A DNA stretch of 64,000 nucleotides from Fluviicoccus sp. (lineage in GTDB: Bacteria > Pseudomonadota > Gammaproteobacteria > Pseudomonadales > Moraxellaceae), in NCBI RefSeq assembly GCF_030646115.1, contig NZ_JAUSMX010000015.1, positions 62,001-126,000 on the forward strand, read 5' to 3'. Below are positions 52,766 to 61,892 of the stretch, one piece after another. Under the pieces are notes generated by a model that saw nothing but the letters and a program-made list of their open reading frames with translations, was not told the origin of the DNA and made no database searches. Positions within the stretch are counted from its first letter, which is position 1. Each line of letters opens with the position of its first letter. A program made the translations under genes and the position numbers.

Positions 52766-53740
52766 ATGACGCATGCCTTGAGACATCTGGAAAAGGCGCT
52801 GGTGCACCACGTTGCCCCCGCCTACACCGCGAATGCCAGGAAGGCTCATCCGGAAGCGATACGCCACTGGCGCCCCACCGGGCAAGTGTGGCCATTGCTG
52901 CGTGAACTGCAGGGCCGGGTGGCCGGCCTGCGCAAGTGCCGCATGACCGTTGACGGAGCCAGCATGGTCTGGCTGGAAGGCGGCAACCCGCACGGCCAGC
53001 CGGTAGTGTTGCTGCACGGCTTTGCCTCCAACAAGGAAAACTGGATGCTGCTGCTGCCCTTCCTCTCCAAGCGCTACCGCCTGTATGTACCCGACCTGCC
53101 GGGCTGGGGCGAAAGCCATTTCCATCATGAAAAATTCTACGGACTGGACCACCAGGCCGACCGCATCGCCGAGTGGGCCGCCAAGGTCTTGCCACACAAG
53201 GCGCACTTTGTGGGCAGTTCCATGGGCGGCGGCATTGCCGGCCTGGTCGCGGCCCGCCATCCCGAGGTGGTCGCCTCGCTGACACTGATGAATGCCGCCG
53301 GGGTGCGCGGTGCGGAAGCCACGGCTTTTGAAAGCGGCCTTCTGGCCGGCAGGAACGCGCTGGTGCCGGCCAGCTATACCGACGTGGTGCGCCTGTTCAA
53401 CACCGTGCTGGAACGCAACCGCACCACCATGTCGCTGCTGCTGGCTCCGGCCATGGGTCAGGAAATGGTGTCACGCCGCCATGTCAATCGCCACCTGTTC
53501 CACCATATGATTGCGCACTCCATGCAGTGTGAGCGGCCGGGCGTGTCCGCCGTGACCGTGCCGACGCTGATTCTGTGGGGGGATGAAGACCAGGTGCTGC
53601 ACCACAGCTGCGTGGAAAGCTTCCAGCAGCTGATTCCGCATGCCCGTACCCGTAAGCTGAAGGGTGTGGGGCATCTGCCGATGGTGGATGTGCCGGGGGT
53701 GACGGCGAAGACGTTGAACCGGTTTTGGCGAGGGGTATAA
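52766..53740 (+). CDS. alpha/beta hydrolase, 324 aa
   Basis: The oxyanion strand VVLLHGFASNKENW and the nucleophile elbow GSSMGGGIAG (Ser about residue 152) place it in the serine-hydrolase branch, with WGDEDQVLHHSC holding the acid and GHLPMVDVPG the His. An N-terminal helical part of about 70 residues precedes the core, as in MhpC-like or lipase-like relatives. The ATG at 52766 has GGTTGAG before it; ATG 52748 is an alternative. It ends just before a repeat-rich gap. Confidence 0.8.
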   Translation: MTHALRHLEKALVHHVAPAYTANARKAHPEAIRHWRPTGQVWPLLRELQGRVAGLRKCRMTVDGASMVWLEGGNPHGQPVVLLHGFASNKENWMLLLPFLSKRYRLYVPDLPGWGESHFHHEKFYGLDHQADRIAEWAAKVLPHKAHFVGSSMGGGIAGLVAARHPEVVASLTLMNAAGVRGAEATAFESGLLAGRNALVPASYTDVVRLFNTVLERNRTTMSLLLAPAMGQEMVSRRHVNRHLFHHMIAHSMQCERPGVSAVTVPTLILWGDEDQVLHHSCVESFQQLIPHARTRKLKGVGHLPMVDVPGVTAKTLNRFWRGV

Positions 53741-53751
53741 CAGCCTTGAAT

Positions 53752-53774
53752 CCCTCCCCACCTGTGGGGGAGGG
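53752..53774. repeat. CCCTCCCC/GGGGAGGG hairpin repeat, copy 1
   Basis: A C-rich then G-rich inverted repeat (8-base stem, about 7-base loop) lies 12 bases after the hydrolase stop and is followed by a G-rich tail. This type of short palindromic unit is spread through many proteobacterial genomes; here it probably acts as a terminator or mRNA end. Confidence 0.65.
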
Positions 53775-53817
53775 TTAGGGTGGGGGGTGCGGAAAGCCGC
53801 CGAAACACACCGTCAAC

Positions 53818-54360
53818 TCAAGATCCACTGCCGTACCCCTCTCCCCGGCCCTCTCCCACAGGGGGAGAGGGGGTTTCGTCACGCCACGTCAGCCACAGCC
53901 TTAAATCCAGTTCCAATTGCCCGTACCCCGGCTGCATATGCTCGCACAGCTGATAGAAGGCCTTGTTGTGATCCTTCTCCTTCAGGTGCGCCAGCTCATG
54001 CACCACGATCATCCGCAAAAACTCAGGCGCGGCATCACGGAACAACCCGGCAATGCGGATTTCCTTGCTGGCCTTCAGCTTGCCGCCATGCGGCCGGGAC
54101 ATCGCCGTGTGCAGGCCGAGGGCATTCTTGATGACGTCCAGCTTGCTGTCGTAGAGCACCTTGTCAATGCGCGGGGCATTGCGCAGATGTTCCTGACGCA
54201 GTTCATCCACGTAGCTGTAGAGCGCCTTATCCGTCTGGATGGCGTGGCGGGAGGGATACTTGCGCGACAGGTAGTCACCCAGCTGATCGCTGTCGATCAG
54301 CTGGCGTACTTGCAGCAGGAGATGTTCGGGATAACCGCGCAGGTATTTCAGGTCGCTCAT
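53818..54360 (-). CDS. YgjP-like metallopeptidase with repeat-encoded tail, 180 aa
   Basis: The zinc site is VVHELAHLKEKDHNKAFYQL (HExxH followed by a third His), the pattern of the WLM/YgjP family of small metalloproteases. The family ends near residue 160; here a tail PSPPVGEGRGEGYGSGS is added by translation of a palindromic repeat in the 3' part of the gene. Start ATG 54360. It is close to the CAP-domain gene (4 bases), and the two are probably co-transcribed. Confidence 0.8.
   Translation of the reverse strand: MSDLKYLRGYPEHLLLQVRQLIDSDQLGDYLSRKYPSRHAIQTDKALYSYVDELRQEHLRNAPRIDKVLYDSKLDVIKNALGLHTAMSRPHGGKLKASKEIRIAGLFRDAAPEFLRMIVVHELAHLKEKDHNKAFYQLCEHMQPGYGQLELDLRLWLTWRDETPSPPVGEGRGEGYGSGS
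53836..53872. repeat. CCCCTCTCCCC/GGGGAGAGGGG hairpin repeat, copy 2, inside a gene end
   Basis: An 11-base stem with a loop of about 15 bases; a second C-rich block (53849-53857) allows an alternative pairing. It lies within the last codons of the metallopeptidase gene and encodes the low-complexity tail. It resembles the unit at 53752-53774. Confidence 0.7.
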
Positions 54361-54363
54361 GGC

Positions 54364-54843
54364 TCAATAGGGCTGCTGGCCAACGTAATTGCCGGGCGGG
54401 TTGTACTGGCAGACAAAATAATCGGTGCCGCCGCCGCTGGCCAGCCCGCAGCCGACCTCGGTGCTGTTGCGCCAGATGATCTGGGTGTAATGCCCCACCA
54501 CCGCGCCATTACGCGAGTTGGAATTGGTGCCGTATTCAAAATTGGCTTTCTCGTCGCCCCAGGAGGTTACCATCTCATGGAGGCTGAAGGCCCCAGCGGT
54601 GCCTGCCCAGATGTTTTCCCCGTAACGGGAGCCGGAATGGCGGAATTTGCCGCTGGAGGCCATGTCCTCAGCCCAAGCCTGGGCGCTGGCGGCGACTTCG
54701 GCCGACCAGGCCAGCGGCGGCACCGAGACTTCGGCGCGGTAATTGTTGTGTTCCGCGACAATGGTGTCGGGGTCGAGGGTGGCGGCGAAAGCGGGGACGG
54801 CCAGCAGCAAGGCGGCCGCCAGTGCCGAAAGACGATGACTCAT
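54364..54843 (-). CDS. secreted CAP-domain (SCP/PR-1) protein, 159 aa
   Basis: A signal peptide (SALAAALLLAVPAFA) is followed by HNNYRAEVSVPPLAWSAEVAASAQ, the opening CAP helix. GHYTQIIWRNSTEVGCG is the CAP1 signature and VCQYNPPGNYVGQQPY the CAP2 signature, with Cys in both places. It is a small single-domain secreted protein; the role in bacteria is not defined. The stop lies 3 bases before the metallopeptidase start. Confidence 0.9.
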   Translation of the reverse strand: MSHRLSALAAALLLAVPAFAATLDPDTIVAEHNNYRAEVSVPPLAWSAEVAASAQAWAEDMASSGKFRHSGSRYGENIWAGTAGAFSLHEMVTSWGDEKANFEYGTNSNSRNGAVVGHYTQIIWRNSTEVGCGLASGGGTDYFVCQYNPPGNYVGQQPY

Positions 54844-54925
54844 GGGGATACCTCCGTTTCAGGGACAAGTTCCGCCTTACGTTAACACCGCCGCCGGGGC
54901 CGCGTCACCCCGACCGTGGTCGGGT

Positions 54926-55591
54926 TCAGGCCGCCGCCCCCTTCACCATCGCCTTCACCAGAAAACCCAACTCCTCCACCAATTCACGCCGCGAAACGCC
55001 CAGCGAACCATCCAGCCACGCAATCTGCAATTCGTGCATGGCCCCGACAATGCCCACCGCCAGCACCCGGTAATTGCGCGGCGGCAGCTTCCCGGCAGCG
55101 GCCGTCACCCCCAGATAGGCCTCAATCAATGTCGCAAAACCGCTGATCACCTGATTGCGCGCCGCTTCCGCCCGCGGGCTGACACCCAGGATTTCCTGTG
55201 TGGTAATGCGCGCCCGGCGGGGGTCGTCCAGATGGGACGCCAGAAAAACGTCCAGCGCCGCCTCAAAGCGCCGTTCGGCGGGAGTCTGCGGGTCCAGCAT
55301 CACCGCCACCACCTGCTGCCGCGTTTCGGCCAGAATGCTTTCAAACAGCGCAATCAGCAGCGCCTCGCGGTCGCGGAAATGCTCGTAGAAATGCCGCGTC
55401 GTCACCTTGGCATGACTGCACAGCTTTTCCACCGTGGTCGGCAGGTAGCCGTCGGTGCCGAACAACTCCAGCCCGGTGTCCATCAGCCGCTGCCGCCGCT
55501 CCGCCGACAGTTCCGCCGCCGTACGGCCGCCATAGCCCCGCCGCGCGGTCTTCTTGACCCCGGTCATGGACGATTCCGGTGAATTCTCCAT
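54926..55591 (-). CDS. TetR-family regulator, 221 aa
   Basis: The N-terminal helix-turn-helix (RLMDTGLELFGTDGYLPTTVEKLCSHAKVTTRHFYEHFRDREALL) is typical; the C-terminal helices (about 90-205) form the ligand pocket. GAGGG precedes ATG 55591; the frame is open to 55654. It is divergent from the SDR gene with a 100-base gap and is the likely regulator of the SDR/MBL-fold pair. Confidence 0.87.
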   Translation of the reverse strand: MENSPESSMTGVKKTARRGYGGRTAAELSAERRQRLMDTGLELFGTDGYLPTTVEKLCSHAKVTTRHFYEHFRDREALLIALFESILAETRQQVVAVMLDPQTPAERRFEAALDVFLASHLDDPRRARITTQEILGVSPRAEAARNQVISGFATLIEAYLGVTAAAGKLPPRNYRVLAVGIVGAMHELQIAWLDGSLGVSRRELVEELGFLVKAMVKGAAA

Positions 55592-55691
55592 CTTGCCCTC
55601 TTGAATCAGGAAAGGTTTCTTGTCTAAAATGATTCTCGCCGAAATCCTGACCAAAATAAAGCGGCAAATTCACTCAGCACGAGGGTTCCCC

Positions 55692-56471
55692 ATGTCACGC
55701 CAAAGCATCTTCATCACCGGCGCCGCCGCCGGTATCGGCCAGGCCACCGCCCGGTTGTTCGCCGCCAACGGCTGGTTCGTCGGTCTGTATGATGTGGACG
55801 AAGCCGGAGTGCGCGCGCTGTCCCGCGAGCTGGGCGAAGACTTCACCTGCGCCGGCAAGCTGGACGTGACCGATCCCGACGGCTGGGAACACGCGCTGGC
55901 CGAATTCGCCGCCCGCGCCGGACGCCTGGATGTGCTGCTGAACAACGCCGGGATTCTGGCTTCGGGGCCGCTGGAGAGCATTCCGCTGGCGCGCCAGCAC
56001 CTGCTGATCGACGTCAATATCAAGGGCGTGCTCAACGGCTGCTACCTGTCGCTGCCCTACCTGCGCCGCACGCCGCATTCCCGCGTCATCAACCTCTGTT
56101 CCGCCTCCGCGCTGTACGGCCAACCGTCGCTGGCGGTGTATTCCGCCACCAAGTTCGCGGTGCGCGGCCTCACCGAGGCGCTGGACCTGGAGTGGTCGGA
56201 ATATGGCATCCGCGTCATGGACGTGCTGCCGCTGTTCGTGGCGACCGACATGGTCACCAACATGAACGCCAACAGCTTCCGCAAGATGGGCGCGAAACTG
56301 ACCGCGCAGGACGTGGCCGAAACCATCATCAAGGCGGCGCGTTACGACGGCCGCCTGCCCAAGGTGCACTGGACCGTCGGTTTCCAGACCCGCGCCTTCT
56401 ACAGCCTGTCCGGCGCCGCGCCGGATCTGGTCACCCGTTTCATCAACAGCCGCATTACCGGCTCGCACTAA
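55692..56471 (+). CDS. short-chain dehydrogenase/reductase, 259 aa
   Basis: NAD(P)-binding TGAAAGIGQATARLF (about 8-22), the NNAG motif in LLNNAGIL, the catalytic Ser in NLCSASALYG and the YSATK active-site Tyr-x3-Lys are all present. ATG 55692 gives a normal start; the upstream frame to 55620 is not coding. Oxidises or reduces an alcohol/ketone group. Followed after 14 bases by the MBL-fold gene. Confidence 0.88.
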   Translation: MSRQSIFITGAAAGIGQATARLFAANGWFVGLYDVDEAGVRALSRELGEDFTCAGKLDVTDPDGWEHALAEFAARAGRLDVLLNNAGILASGPLESIPLARQHLLIDVNIKGVLNGCYLSLPYLRRTPHSRVINLCSASALYGQPSLAVYSATKFAVRGLTEALDLEWSEYGIRVMDVLPLFVATDMVTNMNANSFRKMGAKLTAQDVAETIIKAARYDGRLPKVHWTVGFQTRAFYSLSGAAPDLVTRFINSRITGSH

Positions 56472-56485
56472 CTATGGAGAACCCC

Positions 56486-57559
56486 ATGATCGCTACCCTG
56501 CCCGCCGGCATGCAGTACATCGACGACTTCACCAACGCCCGCCACCATGCCCGTCCGCAAGACCGGTTGGAAGCGGTGCGCAAGGCCGCCCAAGGTTTCC
56601 GCGAACGCTTCCTGGATGAGCCGGAAGTGCTGTTCTACCGCAGCATCAACCTGATCCGCGTGCCCTACCCCACCTGGTACGGTTTCAGCGGCGTCTATGC
56701 GCAAACCGCCTACCGTTTCCCGTTCATCCACATCCTCAACCGGCTGTTCGTGGTGCAGTACCGTGATCTGGCCGGGGAGGTGAAGACGCTGCTGTTCTCC
56801 CCGTCCGACCTGGAAGGCAACCGCGAGACGCCGTTCTTCAAACGTCTCACCGACAAGATGAAGCTGCCGCGCAAGGCGCAGAACGTGATGGCGCCGATGT
56901 TCAACAACGTACAAAGCGCGCTGGCCTCCACCGGCATCCGCCCCGAACAGGTGGACTACATCAGCTATGACCACCTGCACACCCAGGACATCCGGCATTG
57001 GCTGGGCACCGGCTCGCAGCCGGGTTTCTTCCCCAACGCCAAATTGCTGGTGCACCGCCAGGAATGGATCTCCACCGGCGCACTGCTGCCTTGCCAGGCA
57101 GACTGGTACTGCCCCAACGGCATCAGCGGGGTGAGTGAGGAACGGGTGGTGACTTTTGATGGCAGCGTGCAACTGGGCCGGGGCGTGGCGCTGCTGCATA
57201 CGCCGGGGCACACCGAAGGCAATCATTCGCTGGCGGCGCGGGTGCGCGACGGTATCCGCGTCACTTCGGAAAACGGCATCGGCGCGGACGCCTATGAGCC
57301 GAAGAACTCGCGGATCAACGCGGTACGGCGCTATGCGCAGGCGACCGGAGTGGAAGTGATCCTGAACGGCAATACGCTTGAAGGCAGTAACGACCAGTAC
57401 ATCTCGATGGTGCTGGAAAAGACCGTGGCCGGGCCGTCGGCCAATCCGGAGTTTCCGAACTGCGCCTCGTCCAGCGAATCGACACCCTTTTGGCTGATGC
57501 CGGGGCAGGAAAGCAGTTATCTGATCGGGGAAGCGGAATTCGGGAAAGTGGCGACCTGA
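56486..57559 (+). CDS. metallo-beta-lactamase-fold protein, 357 aa
   Basis: The metal site region is YISYDHLHTQDIRHW, which carries a His-x-His-x2-Asp pattern as in the MBL superfamily, with LLHTPGHTEGNHSLA further on for the later His ligand. The C-terminal part (VAGPSANPEFPNCASSSE) is unusual for the family. ATG 56486 follows a GGAGA ribosome site; ATG 56474 is also possible. Co-transcribed with the SDR gene. Confidence 0.78.
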   Translation: MIATLPAGMQYIDDFTNARHHARPQDRLEAVRKAAQGFRERFLDEPEVLFYRSINLIRVPYPTWYGFSGVYAQTAYRFPFIHILNRLFVVQYRDLAGEVKTLLFSPSDLEGNRETPFFKRLTDKMKLPRKAQNVMAPMFNNVQSALASTGIRPEQVDYISYDHLHTQDIRHWLGTGSQPGFFPNAKLLVHRQEWISTGALLPCQADWYCPNGISGVSEERVVTFDGSVQLGRGVALLHTPGHTEGNHSLAARVRDGIRVTSENGIGADAYEPKNSRINAVRRYAQATGVEVILNGNTLEGSNDQYISMVLEKTVAGPSANPEFPNCASSSESTPFWLMPGQESSYLIGEAEFGKVAT

Positions 57560-57563
57560 GGGG

Positions 57564-57596
57564 AAAAACCGGGGCAGCGCCTGACGTCGCCCCGGT
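57564..57596 (-). terminator. Rho-independent terminator for the YbaY/META gene
   Basis: An 8-base stem (ACCGGGGC / GCCCCGGT) with a 13-base loop; on the minus strand it is followed by TTTTT, 12 bases beyond the stop of the gene at 57609. It can also end the convergent MBL-fold transcript. Confidence 0.7.
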
Positions 57597-57608
57597 CCTG
57601 AACTGGTG

Positions 57609-58625
57609 TTAATGCCGGGCGGTTACCTTGCGGCCTTGGCCGTCCACCAACACCAACGCGCCGGTATCGCTGAACTCATAACGCTGAACGCCTTGCAGGA
57701 TGTCCACAAAGCGCCGTTCCTGGTCCATCAGCGCCGGTGCGCAGGCCATCATGGTGGAAGCGCCCTGACCAATGCTGAGGCTGTTGCCGCTCCAGGTGTA
57801 GGCGGCGGTGTAACTGTTGCAAGAGGCGCGGCCGGTCAGCTTGCCGTCCTGTCCGAAGTTCAGCGTGGCGCGTGAGTTGTCGATGACACCGCCGCCACCA
57901 ATATCCTCCACCACCCACTCCACCCCTTGCAGGGAAAGCGCCGTGGCGGCGTCATTGACGACACTGCACTCCGGCAGCACCGCGCTACGCAGGGTGAGGC
58001 GGGCCTTGTCGCCGTGGAACCAGACCTCGGTGGCCGGAACCCCGATGCCGATATAACGGCTGCCGGAGGCGCTGGCGGTCGGTCGCAGCTCAATCCGTTC
58101 GTCCCCCAGCAGCAAGCGGAAATGATCCTGGTTGTTTTCCACCACCATGCCCACCGTGGCGCTGCGCCCGCCGCAATCCAGCCGCGACGTAAAGGCCGCC
58201 GTCCGGGCAGGATGCAGCAACAGCGTGCCCAGCTCCAACGTGCGGTCATCCAGTCTCACATCAACGGGATCGCTGACCCACAGCGCGCGATCATGCTGGA
58301 GGATTGTGCCCCGCAAACGGTAATAGACCCCGGGCGACAGCTTGTTGACCGGCACCTTCACCGCAAAAGCCACCGGCGCCTGCTTGCCCTCCAGCTCCTG
58401 CCGCTGCGCGGACAGCACCCGGTCATCCAGAGCGGAGAGCAGCTCCACCACGGCCACACTGTCTGTCGGCAAGGCCGTGGGCGAGCGGTAGTCGAGGCTG
58501 CCGCTGAGGGTGGCGGTGTTGGCCTCATTAACCACCGGCTTGTTTTCAAGCATGGCGCAGCCGGTCAGGGCCGCCCCCAACGCCAACAACAATAACCCGC
58601 GCCGGGCCGTCTGAAATCCGTTCAT
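57609..58625 (-). CDS. lipoprotein with YbaY-like and META domains, 338 aa
   Basis: Lipobox LGAALTGC (Cys 23). A first beta domain (about 40-140: LSGSLDYRSPTALPTDSVAVVELL, VYYRLRGTILQ) fits YbaY-like envelope lipoproteins; a middle part (DCGGRSATVGMVVENNQDHFRLLLGDE) looks MliC-like; the end (GKLTGRASCNSYTAAYTWSGN, STMMACAPALMDQERRFVDIL) is a META/HslJ domain. This fusion would tie outer-membrane stress functions together. ATG 58625 precedes a normal signal peptide. Confidence 0.82.
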   Translation of the reverse strand: MNGFQTARRGLLLLALGAALTGCAMLENKPVVNEANTATLSGSLDYRSPTALPTDSVAVVELLSALDDRVLSAQRQELEGKQAPVAFAVKVPVNKLSPGVYYRLRGTILQHDRALWVSDPVDVRLDDRTLELGTLLLHPARTAAFTSRLDCGGRSATVGMVVENNQDHFRLLLGDERIELRPTASASGSRYIGIGVPATEVWFHGDKARLTLRSAVLPECSVVNDAATALSLQGVEWVVEDIGGGGVIDNSRATLNFGQDGKLTGRASCNSYTAAYTWSGNSLSIGQGASTMMACAPALMDQERRFVDILQGVQRYEFSDTGALVLVDGQGRKVTARH

Positions 58626-58693
58626 GGCAAGTCTCTTCAAATCAATCGGGGAAAAATGGAGGAGGATCATATCCCAAGTCCTCAGCCACTGTC

Positions 58694-59902
58694 TTATTCA
58701 TGCCGCAACGCCTCAATCGGATCCAGCTGTGCGGCGCGTCTGGCTGGAAAATACCCGAAAATCACCCCGATGGCAGCTGAAAACAAAAACGACATGACAT
58801 TGATCTGCAGATTGAACAGGTAAGGCACCTCCATGGCCGAGGCCAGGGCCATCGACGCCACAGTCGCCAGCACAATGCCCACCACCCCGCCCAGCGACGA
58901 CAACACCGCCGCCTCGATCAGGAATTGCAGCAGCACTTCCCGCTCCAACGCCCCTATCGCCAGCCGGATGCCGATTTCCCGCGTGCGCTCCGTCACCGAC
59001 ACCAGCATGATGTTCATGATGCCGATGCCGCCCACCAGCAGGCTCACCGCCGCCACCGCACCCAGCAGTGTCGTCATCAACTTGATGGTGCCGGACAGGG
59101 TTTCGGCAATCTGCTTGGTGTCCAGCACGTTGAAGTTGTCTTCCTCGCTTTCCGCCAGCTTGCGGCGTTCGCGCATCAGCGCTTTCACCTGCGTCGTCAC
59201 CTGCGCCATGGACGCCCCGTCCTTCACCGAGATCAGGATGGTGGACACATCCTGATTGCCGGTCAGCCGCCGCTGCACGGTATGCAGCGGCATCAGCACC
59301 ACATCGTCCTGGTCCATACCCATCGACGACTGTCCTTTTGATTCCAGCAGACCGATGATGTCACAGGAGAACTGCTTGACGCGGATGCGCCCGCCCACCG
59401 GGTTCTGAGTACCGAACAGTTCGCGGCGCACGGTTTCGCCCACTACGCAAACGCTCTTGCCCGCCCGCTCCTCCGAATCACTGAAAATGCGGCCATCGGC
59501 CAGCGTCCAGTTGCCGGTGCGCAGCCAGGCGGCGGTGCTGCCGGTAATGGAGGTGGCCCAGTTTCGGTTGGCATAGACTACGGTGACACCCCGGGTAATG
59601 GTCGGCGCGACAGCGTTCAGAGAACCGATCTGCGCATCTATCGCCAGCGCGTCCTCCAGCTTGAAGCGCGGCGCACCGGCGGAATCACGGCCGGGGCTCA
59701 TGCGCTGGCCGGGGCGCACCATCAGCAGGTTGCTGCCCAGGCTGGAAATCTGGTCGGACACCGCCTGCGTGGCGCCGTTGCCCAGCGTCACCATGGTAAT
59801 CACCGCCGACACGCCTATGACGATGCCGAGAATGGTGAGGAAGGAGCGCAGCAGGTTGCGCCTTATCTCGCGCAGGGCGAGCAGCAGGGTATTCCACCAC
59901 AT
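58694..59902 (-). CDS. MacB-type ABC transporter permease subunit, 402 aa
   Basis: A first membrane helix (about 20-40), a large periplasmic domain (MacB_PCD, about 45-250) and three C-terminal helices (LMTTLLGAVAAVSLLVGGIGIMNIML, then LGGVVGIVLATVASMALAS, and FLFSAAIGVIFGYFPARRAAQLDPIEALRHE, the family ending). In Escherichia coli MacB this is fused to the ATPase; here it is a separate gene that starts at the last base of the ATPase gene. Lies last in the four-gene operon. Confidence 0.9.
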   Translation of the reverse strand: MWWNTLLLALREIRRNLLRSFLTILGIVIGVSAVITMVTLGNGATQAVSDQISSLGSNLLMVRPGQRMSPGRDSAGAPRFKLEDALAIDAQIGSLNAVAPTITRGVTVVYANRNWATSITGSTAAWLRTGNWTLADGRIFSDSEERAGKSVCVVGETVRRELFGTQNPVGGRIRVKQFSCDIIGLLESKGQSSMGMDQDDVVLMPLHTVQRRLTGNQDVSTILISVKDGASMAQVTTQVKALMRERRKLAESEEDNFNVLDTKQIAETLSGTIKLMTTLLGAVAAVSLLVGGIGIMNIMLVSVTERTREIGIRLAIGALEREVLLQFLIEAAVLSSLGGVVGIVLATVASMALASAMEVPYLFNLQINVMSFLFSAAIGVIFGYFPARRAAQLDPIEALRHE

Positions 59903-60615
59903 CAGGAGCGCCCCCCGGTTTGTTCATCACGCGCCACCACGCCATCCACAAAGTGGATGATGCGGTCGGCATAGGCGGCCATGTCGGGCTCGTGCGTCAC
60001 CATCAGCACGGTAATGCCCTGCTCCCTGTTGAGGGCGGTGATCAACTCCATGATCTCCTTGCCGCGCTGGGTGTCGAGGTTGCCAGTGGGTTCGTCGGCC
60101 AGCAGCACTGTCGGGCTGGTGACAATGGCGCGGGCAATGGCGACGCGTTGTTGCTGGCCGCCGGACAATTCAGCCGGCGTATGGTCCTCGCGTTCCGCCA
60201 GCCCGACGGAGGCCAGCGCCGAGCGGGCATGGGCGTGACGCACCGCTTTCGCCTCCCCCCGGTACAATAAGGGCAGCTCCACGTTTTCCAGCGCCGTGGT
60301 GCGTGACAGCAGGTTGTAGCCCTGGAAGACAAACCCGAGGTAACTGCGGCGCAGGCGGGCGCGCTGGTCGCGGTCCAGTTGCTCCACATGCACGCCCTTG
60401 AACAGGTACTCACCGGTGGTGGGCGTATCCAGGCAGCCCAGGATGTTCATCACCGTCGACTTGCCGGAACCGCTGGGCCCCATCACCGCCACGAATTCCC
60501 CGGCCATGATGCGCAGGTTGACGCCGCGCAAGGCCTGAAAGGCGGCCTGCCCTTGCCCGTAGGTCTTGGTGATGTTGCGCAGTTCGATCAACGCTTCACC
60601 GGAAGAGTCCGTCAT
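59902..60615 (-). CDS. MacB-type ABC transporter ATPase subunit, 237 aa
   Basis: Walker A GPSGSGKST, Q-loop in FVFQGYNLL, signature LSGGQQQRVAIARA and Walker B VLLADEPTGNLD are all present. Short ABC proteins of this kind drive mechanotransmission transporters with MacB-type permeases. It overlaps the adaptor gene by 4 bases and the permease start by 1 base. Confidence 0.92.
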   Translation of the reverse strand: MTDSSGEALIELRNITKTYGQGQAAFQALRGVNLRIMAGEFVAVMGPSGSGKSTVMNILGCLDTPTTGEYLFKGVHVEQLDRDQRARLRRSYLGFVFQGYNLLSRTTALENVELPLLYRGEAKAVRHAHARSALASVGLAEREDHTPAELSGGQQQRVAIARAIVTSPTVLLADEPTGNLDTQRGKEIMELITALNREQGITVLMVTHEPDMAAYADRIIHFVDGVVARDEQTGGRS

Positions 60616-61892
60616 TTCTTGGCGCTCGTGCTGTCGATGATGACGGCCATGCCTGCCTTCAGCCCGCCATCCGTGATTTCAGTGAGCTGGCCGTTGGTGG
60701 CGCCGGTCTTCACTTCCAGCGCCGAAGGCTGGTTGTCCGCCCCCAGAACCCAAACCTTGGGAATCCCGTTCTTGCCCGCCGCACGGGGCTTGCGTGCACC
60801 CATGCTTGGCGGCTTGGGCATCAGGCGGCTGACCAGGCTGGCGGAGGCTTCCTTCCCGGCACTCAGGTCCGGCGTGAAGCGCAACGCCGCATTGGGAATC
60901 AGCAACACGCCCTTGCGTTCGTTGGCAATGATCTCGGCGGTGGCGGTCATGCCGGGGCGAAGGCTGAAGTCATCGTTATTGACGCGGAGGATTGTCCTGT
61001 AGGAAACCACGCCGTCCTTGGTCTGCGAACCCAGCCCCACCCGCACAATCTGCGCCGGGAACTGGCGGTTGGCCCAGGCATCGACGGTGAAACGCGCCGA
61101 CTGCCCTTCCTTGACCTGGCCGATATCCGCTTCGTCCACATCCACCTGCAACTCCATCAGCGACAGGTCTTCCGCCAGCGAGAACAGCACCGGCGCCTGC
61201 AGCGAGGCGGCCACCGTCTGGCCGGGCTCAATCTTGCGCGCCAGCACCACCCCGTCAATGGGGGAACGGATGGTGGCCTTGCCGAGATTGGTTTCGTCGG
61301 AACTGACCTGGGCCTTGGCCTCGGTGACATTGGCGCGGGCGCTGGTCAGGTCGGCAGAGGCGCGTTTGACGGCGGCCTCGGCAGACGCCATTTCGGACTT
61401 CGCGGGCACCTTGCCGCCGCTGAGGCGGCTGACATCCTGGAAGCGCAACAGATTGGCCCGGACTTCCGCCAGCGTGGCGTCCGCCTGCAGCACGCGCGCC
61501 TCGGCAGACGCCAGCGCAGCGCGTGAGCGGGTAATCTGGTCGCGCAGCTTGGCGGTGTCCAGTGTCGCCAGCACCTGCCCCTTGCGGATACGGGCGTTGT
61601 CGTCCACCAGCACATTGTCCACGGTGCCGGACAGCTCACTGCCCACATCCACCTGGTTGATGGGCTGCAGGTTGCCGGTGGCGGAGACGGTTACCGTCAG
61701 GTCGCCGAGGACAGCCGGTTCCGTCTCGTAAACGATCTTGGCCGCCGTGCCGGATGACCAGGGCTGCCACACCGTCAGCCCGATGATGGTGATCACCGCC
61801 AGCATCAGAGGCCAGGTGAATTTGCGGCGGCGGCCGCCGTTCTTGCCGAGCACGGTTTGCAGGGTGTCCTGGGGTTTGGGAGTGGCGGTCAT
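60612..61892 (-). CDS. MacA-type periplasmic adaptor (HlyD family), 426 aa
   Basis: One N-terminal membrane helix (WPLMLAVITIIGLTVW) followed by a lipoyl half (VTVSATGNLQPINQVDVGSELSGTVDNVLVDDNARIRKGQVLATLD), a long coiled coil and the matching second half (IRSPIDGVVLARKIEPGQTV), then a beta-barrel. It would connect the ABC permease to the outer-membrane factor. Overlaps both neighbours by 4 bases. Confidence 0.9.
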   Translation of the reverse strand: MTATPKPQDTLQTVLGKNGGRRRKFTWPLMLAVITIIGLTVWQPWSSGTAAKIVYETEPAVLGDLTVTVSATGNLQPINQVDVGSELSGTVDNVLVDDNARIRKGQVLATLDTAKLRDQITRSRAALASAEARVLQADATLAEVRANLLRFQDVSRLSGGKVPAKSEMASAEAAVKRASADLTSARANVTEAKAQVSSDETNLGKATIRSPIDGVVLARKIEPGQTVAASLQAPVLFSLAEDLSLMELQVDVDEADIGQVKEGQSARFTVDAWANRQFPAQIVRVGLGSQTKDGVVSYRTILRVNNDDFSLRPGMTATAEIIANERKGVLLIPNAALRFTPDLSAGKEASASLVSRLMPKPPSMGARKPRAAGKNGIPKVWVLGADNQPSALEVKTGATNGQLTEITDGGLKAGMAVIIDSTSAKK

